A stretch of 64,000 nucleotides of DNA from Burkholderia plantarii (GCF_001411805.1 NZ_CP007213.1:1488001-1552000); one strand, 5' to 3'. Counted from the stretch's first letter, positions 43,989 to 53,989 are shown. The notes: generated by a model not told the origin, from the sequence alone. Translations and numbers: made by a program.

Positions 43989-44617
43989 GCCGGATCCACG
44001 ACCTGAGCCTGCCGCTCGCACGCGAGCAGGTGGACGCGCTGCATCTCGGCGACATGGTGCGGCTGTCGGGGCGCGTGACCGTCAGCATCGGGCTGCCCAC
44101 CCACCAGCGGCTGGCGCGGATGATCGAGGCGGGCGAACCGCTGCCGGTGGACCTCGCCGGCGGCGCGTTCTTCCACCTGAGCACCTACGTGGACGAAACC
44201 GGAGGGGCGGGGAGCGTGCCGCGCGCGCTCTACCTGAACCCGAGCACCAGCACGCGCTATAACCCGTGGATGCCCACGCTGATCCGCGGGCTCGGAGTGC
44301 GCCTGGTGGGCGGCAAGGGCGGCCTGGACGCGGCCAGCGCCGCCGCGCTGCGCGAGGCCGGCTGCGCCTACCTGTCGTTTCCGGGCGGCGGCCTGAACCT
44401 GCTGTCGCGCGCGCTGCGCGCCGTGGTGGAGCAGCACTGGACCGAGTACATCTCGCAGTTCCGGCTGCTCACGCTCGAGGTCGAGCAACTCGGGCCGGCC
44501 ACGGTGGCGATCGACGCGCGGGGCGAAAGCCTCTATGCGCAACTGCACGAGCAGGCGGTGGCGCGCCTGCCCGGCATCGTCGGCGCGCTCGGGCATGGCC
44601 GCGTCGATGCCGGTTGA
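43985..44617 (+). CDS. Class I fumarase / tartrate dehydratase-type beta subunit
   Basis: A 210-residue protein equal to the C-terminal swivelling domain of class I fumarases: LHLGDMVRLSGRVTVSIG, THQRLARMI (the T/S-H-R substrate motif), LYLNPSTSTRYNPWMPTLIR and VGGKGGLDAASAAALREAGC. It begins four bases inside the alpha gene (ATGA) and completes the two-subunit hydratase. Placed at the end of the IclR-linked catabolic cluster, it may process the dicarboxylate made by the aldolase/amidohydrolase steps. Confidence 0.88.
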   Translation: MSRIHDLSLPLAREQVDALHLGDMVRLSGRVTVSIGLPTHQRLARMIEAGEPLPVDLAGGAFFHLSTYVDETGGAGSVPRALYLNPSTSTRYNPWMPTLIRGLGVRLVGGKGGLDAASAAALREAGCAYLSFPGGGLNLLSRALRAVVEQHWTEYISQFRLLTLEVEQLGPATVAIDARGESLYAQLHEQAVARLPGIVGALGHGRVDAG

Positions 44618-44648
44618 GCGGGCGGCCGGGCGGATCCGGCAATGAATT

Positions 44649-44689
44649 CAAAAAAAATGCCGGTGGATCGGAGGGGGTGATCCACCGGC
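44649..44689 (-). terminator. Intrinsic terminator oriented for the minus strand
   Basis: GCCGGTGGATC (44659-44669) pairs with GATCCACCGGC (44679-44689), a perfect 11-bp stem. The A-run at 44650-44657 becomes a T-tract on the minus strand, so this stops leftward transcription. On the minus strand the loop reads ACCCCCTCC. No minus-strand protein gene is visible upstream of it, which suggests an untranslated transcript. It may also reduce antisense reading into the hydratase genes. Confidence 0.65.
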
Positions 44690-45380
44690 CGAACACCTTT
44701 CGGCGTAAATAACGAGGTTCAAAGCGGTCCCTCGTTGAATGCATCCTAACGAAATGAGTGCCGGGATTGTGGCGAGATCGTGAGCAGTGTGCCGAAAGTG
44801 TGTCGTTGCCCGTCGGAGCCGCCGCTCCCCCTCTGTCCCGCCTCCGTTTCCGCGCGCACTTCGCGGTCTCCCTCCCCCCGACCTTCGCGCTCGCGACTTC
44901 CCGTGCCGCCGCCGCACATCCGTGGCGATATCAATGAAGGCAAAAGGAAATGCATTCGACGGCTTTCGGAAAGCTGGAAATCGGACGTCATTGATCGTGC
45001 GGGCGGCACGGCACGCCGCTTCGCTGACGGCCATGTCAGCAAACGCCGCGCGGGGCCGGAAAAACGAACGAGGTTAACCCTCAAAGATCAGTCGTCTTAT
45101 AACACGACGGCCAAGCACGCGACGGGCGAAAGAATTTACGGCGCAACACCCGCCCGACGGCTTTACGCGAATCCGAAAAACAGAGGTAGATTATTGAATA
45201 TAAAAGAAAAATGAGATTTTTTTGGAAACGCGACGGTTGACCCTCTGCGGGTATGCACCAAGTGTACAAGCGTGGTTCCGCCCCGATAGACTCGCTCCCT
45301 AGTTGTACGACGTGAGACAGCGGGTGAGCTGTCTGATGGTGATCTGACGACAACGACGACGAATGGCCCGATCAAGGGGG
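44690..45380. other. Intergenic region before the TRAP operon
   Basis: About 690 bases with no supportable protein gene. An AT-rich block at 45180-45235 precedes TTGACC at 45236, which may be part of the TRAP promoter. A GTCGT/ACGAC inverted pair flanks CTTATAAC near 45091-45108. Confidence 0.35.
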
Positions 45381-46578
<1,198 letters not shown>

Positions 46579-46679
46579 GACGCGGCTTGCGGTCCGGCGA
46601 TGCCGGCCCGCAAGCGCGAACCGGCGGCCGCGCGTGGAATGCGCCCGGCCGCCTTTCCTGTCCGATGAGGATTGAAGCA

Positions 46680-47159
46680 ATGAGGTTCATCAAGCACACG
46701 AACGACGTGTTCTTCATGGCGCTGGCGGTGATCGCGTCCGCGAGTCTCGTCGCGCTGACGGCGCTCGTGTTCTACGCCGTCGTGAAGCGCTACGTGTTCA
46801 ATGACGCGCCCGATTTCGTCGAGCCGATCGCGCTGCTGCTCGTGATCGTGATCGCGATGTTCGGCGCCGCGATGAAGGTCCGCGACGGCGGCCACATCGG
46901 CCTCGATTCGTTCGTGCGCCGGCTTTCCCCGAAGGGCCAGGCGGTCGTTCACGGGTTCCAGCATCTGTGCCTGATGGCGTTCGCGGTCGCGATCATCATC
47001 GGCTGCCTGCAGATGGCCGAAACCACCGCCGACGACCGGATTCCGATCATCGGCCTGCCCGAGGCGGTCCGCTACCTGATCCCGATGCCGGCGGGTCTCG
47101 CCATCATCCTGTTCTCGCTCGAGCACCTGCTTGCGCTGCGCAAGCGCAACCGAACCTGA
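46680..47159 (+). CDS. dctQ: TRAP transporter small permease
   Basis: A 159-residue protein with four transmembrane helices (for example ALAVIASASLVALTALVFYA and FVEPIALLLVIVIAMFGAAM), typical of DctQ. ATG 46680 is chosen since AGGA lies nine bases upstream; ATG 46665 is in frame. It pairs with the large permease, which starts seven bases after this stop. Confidence 0.9.
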   Translation: MRFIKHTNDVFFMALAVIASASLVALTALVFYAVVKRYVFNDAPDFVEPIALLLVIVIAMFGAAMKVRDGGHIGLDSFVRRLSPKGQAVVHGFQHLCLMAFAVAIIIGCLQMAETTADDRIPIIGLPEAVRYLIPMPAGLAIILFSLEHLLALRKRNRT

Positions 47160-47165
47160 TCCACC

Positions 47166-48518
47166 ATGGAACTCGCAATCCTTTCCATCAGCTTCCTGCT
47201 GCTGCTGTTTCTCGGGGTGCCCGTGTCGTTCGCGCTCGGGCTCTCGTGCGTCGCGACCTACCTGGCCGAAGGGCTGCCGGTGGCCACCGCGATGCAGTCC
47301 GTCATCTCGGGGATGAACGCGTTCTCGTTCCTCGCCGTGCCGTTCTTCATCTTCTCCGGCGAACTGATGCTGCATGGCGGCATCGCCGACCGGATCCTGA
47401 AGTTCGCGCAGTCGGCCGTCGGGCACTTCCGCGGCGGCCTCGGCATGGCCAACGTGGTGGCCTGCACGCTGTTCGGCGGCGTGTCCGGCTCGCCGACCGC
47501 CGATACCTCGGCGATGGGCGGCGTGGTGATCCCGCTGATGAAGCGCGAAGGCTACAGCGCCGCCTACGCGGTGAACGTGACCACCCACGCCTCGCTGGCG
47601 GGCGCGCTGATGCCGACCTCGACGAACATGATCATCTATGCGTTCGCCGCGCAGGGGATCACCGGCATGCTGAACGGCCACATGGTGAGCGGCGTGTCGA
47701 TCGGCGACCTGCTGTTTTCGGGCCTGCTGCCGGTGCTGTGGGTGATGGGCTTCGTGCTGATCGCCGCCTACTGGCAGGCGCGTCGCTACGGCTATCCGCG
47801 CAGCGCGGACGGCTCCACGGCACTGCTGAAGTTCCCGGGCTGGTACGCGGTGGCGCGTTCGTTCGTGGGCGCGCTGCCGGGCCTGGGCGTGATCGCCATC
47901 ATCCTGGTGTGCGTGGCCAAGGGGATCGCCACGGCGACCGAGGCGGCCGCGATCGCGGTGGTGTACTCGCTGGTGCTGACGCTGTTCGTCTATCGCACGC
48001 TGACGATGAAGAAGCTGTGGCGCGCGCTGTCGCACGCCGCGCGCACCACCGGCGTGGTGCTGCTGCTGATCGCCGTGTCGAACATGCTGCGCTTCCAGAT
48101 GTCGTACCTGGAGATTCCGGACGCGATCGAGCACCTGCTGCAGCAGTCGAACGCCGCGCCGTGGCTGATGCTGCTGTACATCAACATCCTGCAGGTGTTC
48201 CTCGGCACGTTCGTGGACATGGCCGCGCACATCCTGATCACCACGCCGCTGTTCCTGCCGCTTGCGATGGCCTGCGGCGTGGGGCCGGTGCAGTTCGGGA
48301 TCATGCTGCTGCTGAACTGCTCGCTCGGCCTCGTGCATCCGCCGATCGGCTCGGTGCAGTTCGTGGGTTGCGCGATCGGCGAGGTGTCGATCGGCGAGAC
48401 CACCAAGACCGCCTGGCCGTATTACCTGGCGATCTTCAGCGCGATCAACATCGTGACGTACATGCCGTTCTTTTCGACCTGGCTGCCCAGCATCATCAGC
48501 GGGCATCCGGTGTTCTGA
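47166..48518 (+). CDS. dctM: TRAP transporter large permease
   Basis: A 450-residue DctM-type permease with about twelve helices. Conserved spots: FLGVPVSFALGLSC, FLAVPFFIFSGELMLHGGIA, FGGVSGSPTADTSAMGGVVI, THASLAGALMPTSTNMIIYA and NCSLGLVHPPIGSVQFVGCA. It is driven by the sodium or proton gradient and completes the DctPQM importer. A strong terminator follows 60 bases after the stop, closing the operon. Confidence 0.93.
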   Translation: MELAILSISFLLLLFLGVPVSFALGLSCVATYLAEGLPVATAMQSVISGMNAFSFLAVPFFIFSGELMLHGGIADRILKFAQSAVGHFRGGLGMANVVACTLFGGVSGSPTADTSAMGGVVIPLMKREGYSAAYAVNVTTHASLAGALMPTSTNMIIYAFAAQGITGMLNGHMVSGVSIGDLLFSGLLPVLWVMGFVLIAAYWQARRYGYPRSADGSTALLKFPGWYAVARSFVGALPGLGVIAIILVCVAKGIATATEAAAIAVVYSLVLTLFVYRTLTMKKLWRALSHAARTTGVVLLLIAVSNMLRFQMSYLEIPDAIEHLLQQSNAAPWLMLLYINILQVFLGTFVDMAAHILITTPLFLPLAMACGVGPVQFGIMLLLNCSLGLVHPPIGSVQFVGCAIGEVSIGETTKTAWPYYLAIFSAINIVTYMPFFSTWLPSIISGHPVF

Positions 48519-48578
48519 TGCGGTGAGGGTTTGATGTAGCGCGGACGGGTGTTTGGCCAGTCGGTCGCGTGAGCTTCG

Positions 48579-48613
48579 ACGGCGGCGTGGGATTCCACGG
48601 CCGCCGTTTTTTT
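48579..48613 (+). terminator. Rho-independent terminator of the TRAP operon
   Basis: ACGGCGGCGTGG (48579-48590) pairs with CCAC-G-GCCGCCGT (48595-48607) around a GATT loop with one bulged G, followed by seven T. This is a strong intrinsic terminator in the plus direction. Confidence 0.85.
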
Positions 48614-48749
48614 ATTGGCGCGCGGCCCGGCGAGAGCGGGAGGGGCCGGCGAACCGGTCGGTCGAAGCGCGGCAGAGGGAAGGTTCAAGCGGGGCTGCAA
48701 CGGGCGCGAACCAAGAAGTCGCTCCGGCATTTGCGATATCGATGCGATA

Positions 48750-48952
48750 AATCAAGGCGCCGGCCGATCACCGGGCGAAAAATCCTTGATTGAAAGCAAA
48801 CGCCGCCGGCAAACGCCGCCGGCAAACGCCGCCGGCAAACGCCGCCGGCAAACGCCGCCGGCAAACGCCGCCGGCAAACGCCGCCGGCAAACGCCGCCGG
48901 CAAACGCCGCCGGCAAACGCCGCCGGCAAACGCCGCCGGCAAACGCCGCCGG
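48750..48952 (+). repeat. Leader with inverted repeat and 12 x 13-bp tandem array
   Basis: Twelve perfect head-to-tail copies of CAAACGCCGCCGG fill 48797-48952. Just upstream, AATCAAGG (48750-48757) and CCTTGATT (48784-48791) form an 8-bp inverted repeat. Each unit can fold as a small CGGC-AAAC-GCCG hairpin, and the last copy plus T6 (48953-48958) forms a terminator-like element: CCGGC at 48936-48940 pairs with GCCGG at 48948-48952. The array is open in all frames (39 bases encode 13 residues) but more likely lies in the 5' leader of the gene at 48975. A related leader with another array precedes the paralog. Confidence 0.9.
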
Positions 48953-48974
48953 TTTTTTCTGCTGGAGTGGCCCG

Positions 48975-50087
48975 ATGCTGGCGTCGTTGAATCCATTTTT
49001 TCTTATTCCCCGCTTGCCCTATCGCCTGGAAGGCGGTTTTCGAGAGCGATCCTCATGGAAAGGCTCTTGTCGTAAAAGCAAGGGAGCAGGCCTGATTTTG
49101 GGAAAAGTCCTCGTTTTGGTTTCGATATTTTTTAGTGAGTCGGGAATGTGCCAATTCAGAGGTCCGGTGATTGATGGCTACGGAAACTGTACGTGGCAGG
49201 ATAATGGCGACTCTATTACCATTTCTCTCGACGTCAGATTCAAGGAAAACAAGATACCTTTTCGAAAAATGATTTCGCGTACTGTCGAGATGTGGTCATA
49301 TGACAGTGACGGGAATTACCACGCATTGGGTTTTCTCCCTTTATTCCCGATAACTGTGCAGATGGACGGGAATCCAGCCACCATGGCTTATGCGAACAGG
49401 TATGACGTGTGGGGGATGAATAATAATATGGTTTATGGTGGAGCGGGCGGCGGATGGATAAACGCAGATGCGTCCACTGTCCACATCACCGCCACCTTCT
49501 CCGGAAGTGCCAGGCAAGCAGCCAGTGTTCTCGTTGGTAATTTGAATTGGTCTAATCAATCGCACCGGAACCGTTATCTTACAAATGAGCAGATGGGGGC
49601 GGCGTATTTATATCCTGGCGTGCAAGGCGCAGGATGCCCGGTGGTCCCGCCGGACAACCCTCCGCAGCCTCCGAAATCTCCGATTACGTTGATCATGGTT
49701 GCTCCTGACTGGGACCTGGGCGAACTGGCGCTGCAACATGGAGAAAAAAGATTTACGGCAATCAATGATCAACTCTGTTTTTCGTATTCGGATCCGACTG
49801 TCGCCGGCATCAACCTTGTCATCGATGCTGATAGCCAGAATGGCGTGGCCGGAGGGCAATACCAGTTGAAAAATGTCGACGATTCAACGCAGGTGGTGCC
49901 GTATAGCCTGGTGCTGGACGATGGCAGGAGTGAAGTGATATTGCCGAATCAAGGGAAAGCGGCACTCCGGTTGAACGTCTCGAGCCCGACGTGCTTTTCG
50001 CCGACCTTCAAGACGCTCGTGAACCCTCGACTGAAGCCTGGTAATTACATGGATGTTCTTACCTTCACGGCGGTCACGAAAACCTGA
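48975..50087 (+). CDS. Secreted two-domain protein, paralog A (fimbrial-adhesin-like?)
   Basis: A 370-residue protein of unknown function. A long basic n-region precedes a hydrophobic signal (GLILGKVLVLVSIFFSESG), then domain 1 opens with DGYGNCTWQDNGDSI. A Pro-rich hinge (VPPDNPPQPPKSP) leads to a second Ig-like domain with APDWDLGELALQHGEKRFTA, DADSQNGVAGGQYQLK, VVPYSLVLDD and the ending YMDVLTFTAVTKT. That last block resembles pilin domains of CS1/CFA-type fimbriae (CblA/CblD, CfaE), so it may be a tip adhesin or minor pilin; no chaperone or usher gene is present. GGAG precedes ATG 48975. GC is clearly lower than in neighbours. Starts further upstream through the repeat array are possible. 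Confidence 0.65.
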   Translation: MLASLNPFFLIPRLPYRLEGGFRERSSWKGSCRKSKGAGLILGKVLVLVSIFFSESGMCQFRGPVIDGYGNCTWQDNGDSITISLDVRFKENKIPFRKMISRTVEMWSYDSDGNYHALGFLPLFPITVQMDGNPATMAYANRYDVWGMNNNMVYGGAGGGWINADASTVHITATFSGSARQAASVLVGNLNWSNQSHRNRYLTNEQMGAAYLYPGVQGAGCPVVPPDNPPQPPKSPITLIMVAPDWDLGELALQHGEKRFTAINDQLCFSYSDPTVAGINLVIDADSQNGVAGGQYQLKNVDDSTQVVPYSLVLDDGRSEVILPNQGKAALRLNVSSPTCFSPTFKTLVNPRLKPGNYMDVLTFTAVTKT

Positions 50088-50416
50088 GGAGGAGGTGTGG
50101 TCGCGATGTTCGGCAGGCGCGTTCGATCCCCGCACGCGGGTCTGCGTGTTGCGGTGTTTGCTCTCCCACGCCATGGACTGCCGAGCTGCCGGGGCCGTCG
50201 CCGGCATTCCTTTCGGTAGCGAATACGGGAAATTCAGACAAGAGGGCGTGCGTGAAGGCGGGGGCCAGCGTGTTCGTCGGACGCATCCCGGCCGGCGAGG
50301 GGCGGCGGGCTGGTTGTGGGCACCGTGGATCACGATGCCGCATCGGCCGATTGTCGTATCGGTGCGCTGTATCAAGGCAACGGGGCATCGTCGGGCCAAA
50401 AATCTTTGATTGGAAG

Positions 50417-50489
50417 CAAACGCCGTCGGCAAACGCCGTCGGCAAACGCCGTCGGCAAACGCCGTCGGCAAACGCCGTCGGCAAACGCC
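50417..50489 (+). repeat. Second leader with 5 x 13-bp tandem array
   Basis: Five perfect copies of CAAACGCCGTCGG plus an 8-base partial copy fill 50417-50489. The unit differs from the first array by one base (T for C at position 10) in every copy. The 20 bases before it (50401-50420) match those before the first array at 18 positions, and the weaker ATCAAGG ... CTTTGATT inverted repeat is also there. Here the array is about 305 bases from the next start codon and no T-run follows. The remaining 50088-50794 gap shows no gene. Confidence 0.9.
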
Positions 50490-50794
50490 ATGTCGAGGTG
50501 CTCCGTGTTGGGTCGTTGTCCTTCTGAATTTTCCATCGTTGTTCAAGAATCCGGTGAAGTCCACCCGGCCTGCGCCGCATCTGACGAGTCTGATTTTTCG
50601 ATCGAACCATCCGCGGCCTCCGATCTCCCGGCGCGCTGACCGAGGAGGCCGGCTGCTCTCCAGGTAGCCGCAGGGCAGCCGGCAAGCCGGAAACTCCGGT
50701 TTTCGATTCAAAAATAAAAGTCGAAGTCGAATATCCGCTGATCGTCGATGCGATCGGCGGAATCTCGACCTGGTCGAAGAGAGGCGAAGTATCC

Positions 50795-51871
50795 ATGCGT
50801 TCGTTCTTCAAGGAAAACATCCATCGTCATGGATGGCGGGTAGGCGTTGGCGCAGGTCGGGCTCGAGTCCGGGCGCTGGCCTGGGTCATGATTCAGGCGG
50901 GATGCCTGTTTTGTAAGCCGGTATTTGCTCAATCGATGTTGATGCAGCCGGTGGTCGATAGTTATGGCAATTGCACATGGCGTGACAACGGCGACGGCAC
51001 GAAAACCGCATCGCTGATCATCAATTTCAAGGCGGCCACGCGTGAGAATCTGGGTGGTGGAAAGAGCCTTCATTCGAGGTCGTTGATGACGTTGGCCTAT
51101 GACAAGGACGGGCAGAGTTATGTCAATGCCGATTTTGTTGGCGGCTTCAGTGCGAGGGAGACAATAAACGGCGTGGGAAGCGATTATGGAATGGCGGTCA
51201 CCTATACGGCCTGGCCGGGCATGATCGATTTCAAAATAAATGGCCGCCGCCCCGATGATGCCTGGCACAATGCCAACGCTTTCTCTGCCAGCGTCGAGAT
51301 TACTTTTCGCGGAGAACAGTGGCGCGCGATCAGTGTCACGGCCGGCAATGTCGGATATTACCTCGCCGGGTTCGCACAGGAGCAGACCGGCGCGGCCTAT
51401 CTGTATCCGGACTCCGACGGAACCGGATGCGAAGTCGTCTCGCCAATTCACCCGCCGAAGCCGCCCGTCACGATCCGCATGTCCGCACCCGACTGGAACC
51501 TGGGCGAACTGCCGATGGACCATGGGGAAAAGCGGTTCACGGCGGCGGCCGATCAGCTTTGTTTTTCGTATTCCGGATTGAGCGGCGACGGCGTCGACGT
51601 GGTGGTCGATGCCGATAGCCAGAACGGGGTGGTCGACAATCACTATCAGCTGAAAGCGCTGGCCGATCCTACCCAGGTGGTGCCGTACAGCGTGGCGCTG
51701 GACGACGGCAGTGTCGAATTCGTACTGCCGAACCGGACGAAATCTTCCATCCGCCTGAACTCGTCCGGCAGAACCTGCTTCGCGCCGAGATTCAGGACCT
51801 ATGTGAGGCCGTTGCTGAAGAAGGGTGATTACACCGATGTGCTGACGTTTACGGTGGTGAGTCAAACCTGA
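50795..51871 (+). CDS. Secreted two-domain protein, paralog B
   Basis: A 358-residue paralog of the protein at 48975. The long n-region and signal end near CKPVFAQ; domain 1 begins VVDSYGNCTWRDNGDGTK, and the second domain shares APDWNLGELPMDHGEKRFTA, DADSQNGVVDNHYQLK, VVPYSVALDD and YTDVLTFTVVSQT. Domain 2 is better conserved between the pair than domain 1, the pattern expected of an adhesin whose outer domain diversifies on a constant base. AGAGG lies before ATG 50795, and a terminator follows. Function unknown; export is well supported. Confidence 0.68.
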   Translation: MRSFFKENIHRHGWRVGVGAGRARVRALAWVMIQAGCLFCKPVFAQSMLMQPVVDSYGNCTWRDNGDGTKTASLIINFKAATRENLGGGKSLHSRSLMTLAYDKDGQSYVNADFVGGFSARETINGVGSDYGMAVTYTAWPGMIDFKINGRRPDDAWHNANAFSASVEITFRGEQWRAISVTAGNVGYYLAGFAQEQTGAAYLYPDSDGTGCEVVSPIHPPKPPVTIRMSAPDWNLGELPMDHGEKRFTAAADQLCFSYSGLSGDGVDVVVDADSQNGVVDNHYQLKALADPTQVVPYSVALDDGSVEFVLPNRTKSSIRLNSSGRTCFAPRFRTYVRPLLKKGDYTDVLTFTVVSQT

Positions 51872-51888
51872 GAAGACGGCCGGTCGAG

Positions 51889-51917
51889 CCGCGCCCGTTA
51901 CACGACGGCGCGGTTTT
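51889..51917 (+). terminator. Intrinsic terminator after paralog B
   Basis: CCGCGCC (51889-51895) pairs with GGCGCGG (51907-51913), with a bulge and an inner GT/AC, then TTTT at 51914-51917. It ends the paralog B transcript. The following 51918-52222 stretch holds no gene I can support. Confidence 0.65.
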
Positions 51918-52222
51918 GACTTCAGCGGCAAGGAAACACGAGGTTCGCCTGCGCAAGATCGTGTCGGCTCAACCGGTCATGACATGCGCCCGGCCGGCCC
52001 AAGCCGGCGAACCTGAAAATCCCGCGCTTTTCCACGGATGCCGGCGTTCCGAAATGCATCCGACAGACAGCCGAAAGCCATCCGCATCATCGCCGCGCGG
52101 CTGACGAAACCGGCCCGTGCGCCCTCACTGCACGCCGTATCCCGACATGCGATACTGCCCGGCCCGTTCCCCCACCGCGCGACGCATTCCCTCGCTCGGC
52201 CCCCGCCTAAAAGGAACTCCCC

Positions 52223-53074
52223 ATGTCATCCACGCCCGCATCCACCCCCGTCTGGTTCATCACCGGCTGTTCGACCGGCTTCGGCCGCGAGCTGGCGCTC
52301 GCCGTGCTCGACAAGGGCTGGCGCGCCGTCGTGACCGCCCGCCAGCCCGGCTCGCTCACGGAATTCAGCGAGCGCTACGGCGAGCGCGCGCTCGTGCTCG
52401 AACTCGACGTCACGCGGCGCGAGCAGATCGATCACGCGGTGCAGCACACGCTGCAGCAGTTCGGCCGCCTCGACGTGCTCGTCAACAACGCCGGCTACGG
52501 CTACCTGAGCGCGATCGAAGAGGGCGACGACCAGGACGTGCGCGACATGTTCGAGGTCAATTTCTTTGGACTGGCCGACACGATCAAGGCGGTGCTGCCG
52601 GTGATGCGCAAGCAGCGTGCCGGCCACATCGTCAACATCACTTCGGTGGGCGGCCTGATCGGCAACCCGGGCAGCGGCTATTACGGCGCCAGCAAGTTCG
52701 CGGTGGAGGGCCTGAGCGAGGCGCTGGGCGCGGAGACGGCCGAGCTCGGCATCAAGGTCATCGCGGTCGAGCCGGGGCCGTTCCGTACCGACTGGGCCGG
52801 ACGTTCGCTGAAGCAGACGAAGACGCCGATCGACGCCTACGACACGATCGCCGGCCAGCGCCGCGCGGCCATCTCGGCCCACAGCGGCAAGCAGCCGGGC
52901 GATCCGGCGCGCGCGGCGCTCGCGATCATCGCCGCGGTGGAGTCGCCCACGCCGCCGGCTCACCTGATCCTCGGCAGCAACGGGCTCGAGCGCGTCAAGG
53001 CGAAGCTGGACGCGCTGCGCGCCGAGATCGCCGCGTGGGAAGCCGTGACGCGCAGCGCCGATTTCCCCGACTGA
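52223..53074 (+). CDS. Short-chain dehydrogenase/reductase
   Basis: A 283-residue classical SDR of the retinol-dehydrogenase-like type: FITGCSTGFGRELALAVLDK (cofactor motif), VNNAGYGYLSAIEEGD, NITSVGGLIGNPGSGYYGAS with YGASKFA catalytic Tyr and Lys, and VEPGPFRTDWAGRSL. AAGGA precedes ATG 52223. It converges with a LysR gene. Substrate not evident. Confidence 0.9.
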   Translation: MSSTPASTPVWFITGCSTGFGRELALAVLDKGWRAVVTARQPGSLTEFSERYGERALVLELDVTRREQIDHAVQHTLQQFGRLDVLVNNAGYGYLSAIEEGDDQDVRDMFEVNFFGLADTIKAVLPVMRKQRAGHIVNITSVGGLIGNPGSGYYGASKFAVEGLSEALGAETAELGIKVIAVEPGPFRTDWAGRSLKQTKTPIDAYDTIAGQRRAAISAHSGKQPGDPARAALAIIAAVESPTPPAHLILGSNGLERVKAKLDALRAEIAAWEAVTRSADFPD

Positions 53075-53137
53075 TCGGCGCGAGATAGCGCGGCCGAACG
53101 AACGCATCCGGACACGGCCGCCCTCGTCAGCTCGCAA

Positions 53138-53989
53138 TCAAAGCCTGAACTGCTGCCGCAGCGCCGTGGCGAGCACCTCCGTCGCCTCGCTCGCCTTGCC
53201 GCGCGCGCCGCGCATCAGCACCACCTCGTGGTCCACCACGCCCGGCAGCGTGTCCAGCACCCGCATCCCGGCACCCACCCGCGCGCGATCGACCAATGTC
53301 ACCGCCAGACCGGCCTCGACGCAGGCCCGGATCGCCTGCGTCGAGGCGCTGTCCAGGATCACGCGCCACTTCCGCCCGATCGATTCGAGCACGTCCATCA
53401 TCGCCATCCGATACGGGCACGGCTCGCCGTAGAGCGCCAGCGGCAGCGGCGCCGCCTCATCATGGACGAAGCGCGCGCCGGCCACCCATACGGGCGTCGT
53501 CATGGTCAGGAAGTCAGCAGGCCGGCTGTCGTGCGCGGGCTGCACCACGAGCGCGAGATCGAGCTTGCCGCGCGCGATCTGGTCGCGCAGCTTCAGGCTC
53601 GGCGCGGTCCGCATTTCCAGGATCAGGTTGGGCCACTGGGCCGAAAAACCCGGCAGGATGTCGCGAATCACGTGCGCGGCATATTCGTCGGGAATGCCCA
53701 GCACCACGCGGCCGGCCAGCGTCTTGCCGTGAATCTCGTCCACCACGCGGTCGTGGGCGGCCAGCACGTCGCTGCTGCTGGCGAGCAGGCGCTTGCCGAG
53801 CGCGGTCAGCGTCACCGTCTGGTTGTCCCGCTCGAGCAGCCGGCCGCCGACGATCGCCTCGAGCCGCTGGATGTGGATGCTGACGGCGGCCGGGCTCCTG
53901 TTGACGAATTCGGCGGCCAGCCGGAACCGCCCGAGCCGCGCCACGGCGTGAAAAGTCCGCAATATCTCGATGTCGAGGATCGTGCTCAT
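53138..53989 (-). CDS. LysR family transcriptional regulator
   Basis: A 283-residue LysR protein: helix-turn-helix at residues 5-60 (LRTFHAVARLGRFRLAAEFV, NRSPAAVSIHIQRLEAIVGG), then effector domain (VLGIPDEYAAHVIRDILPGF, VWVAGARFVHDEA). It resembles regulators next to amino acid exporters and diverges, across a 74-base AT-rich gap, from a DMT permease, which is its likely target. Confidence 0.88.
   Translation of the reverse strand: MSTILDIEILRTFHAVARLGRFRLAAEFVNRSPAAVSIHIQRLEAIVGGRLLERDNQTVTLTALGKRLLASSSDVLAAHDRVVDEIHGKTLAGRVVLGIPDEYAAHVIRDILPGFSAQWPNLILEMRTAPSLKLRDQIARGKLDLALVVQPAHDSRPADFLTMTTPVWVAGARFVHDEAAPLPLALYGEPCPYRMAMMDVLESIGRKWRVILDSASTQAIRACVEAGLAVTLVDRARVGAGMRVLDTLPGVVDHEVVLMRGARGKASEATEVLATALRQQFRL

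Noticed and set aside
44746..45084. Minus-strand open frames between the hydratase and TRAP operons
   Set aside because: Low-complexity Arg/Gly/Glu runs with no ribosome site; the minus-strand terminator nearby fits an untranslated RNA better.
45256..45312. TTGTAC motifs in inverted orientation upstream of the TRAP genes (CTTGTACAC on the minus strand and GTTGTACGA)
   Set aside because: Only six bases are shared and the spacing is about 40 bases; too weak to call an operator.
48797..48952. The tandem array looked at first like a CRISPR array
   Set aside because: The 13-bp units are directly adjacent with no spacers, and no cas genes are present.
50482..50639. A short frame starting inside the end of the second repeat array
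   Set aside because: No ribosome site or similarity, and no equivalent frame follows the first array.
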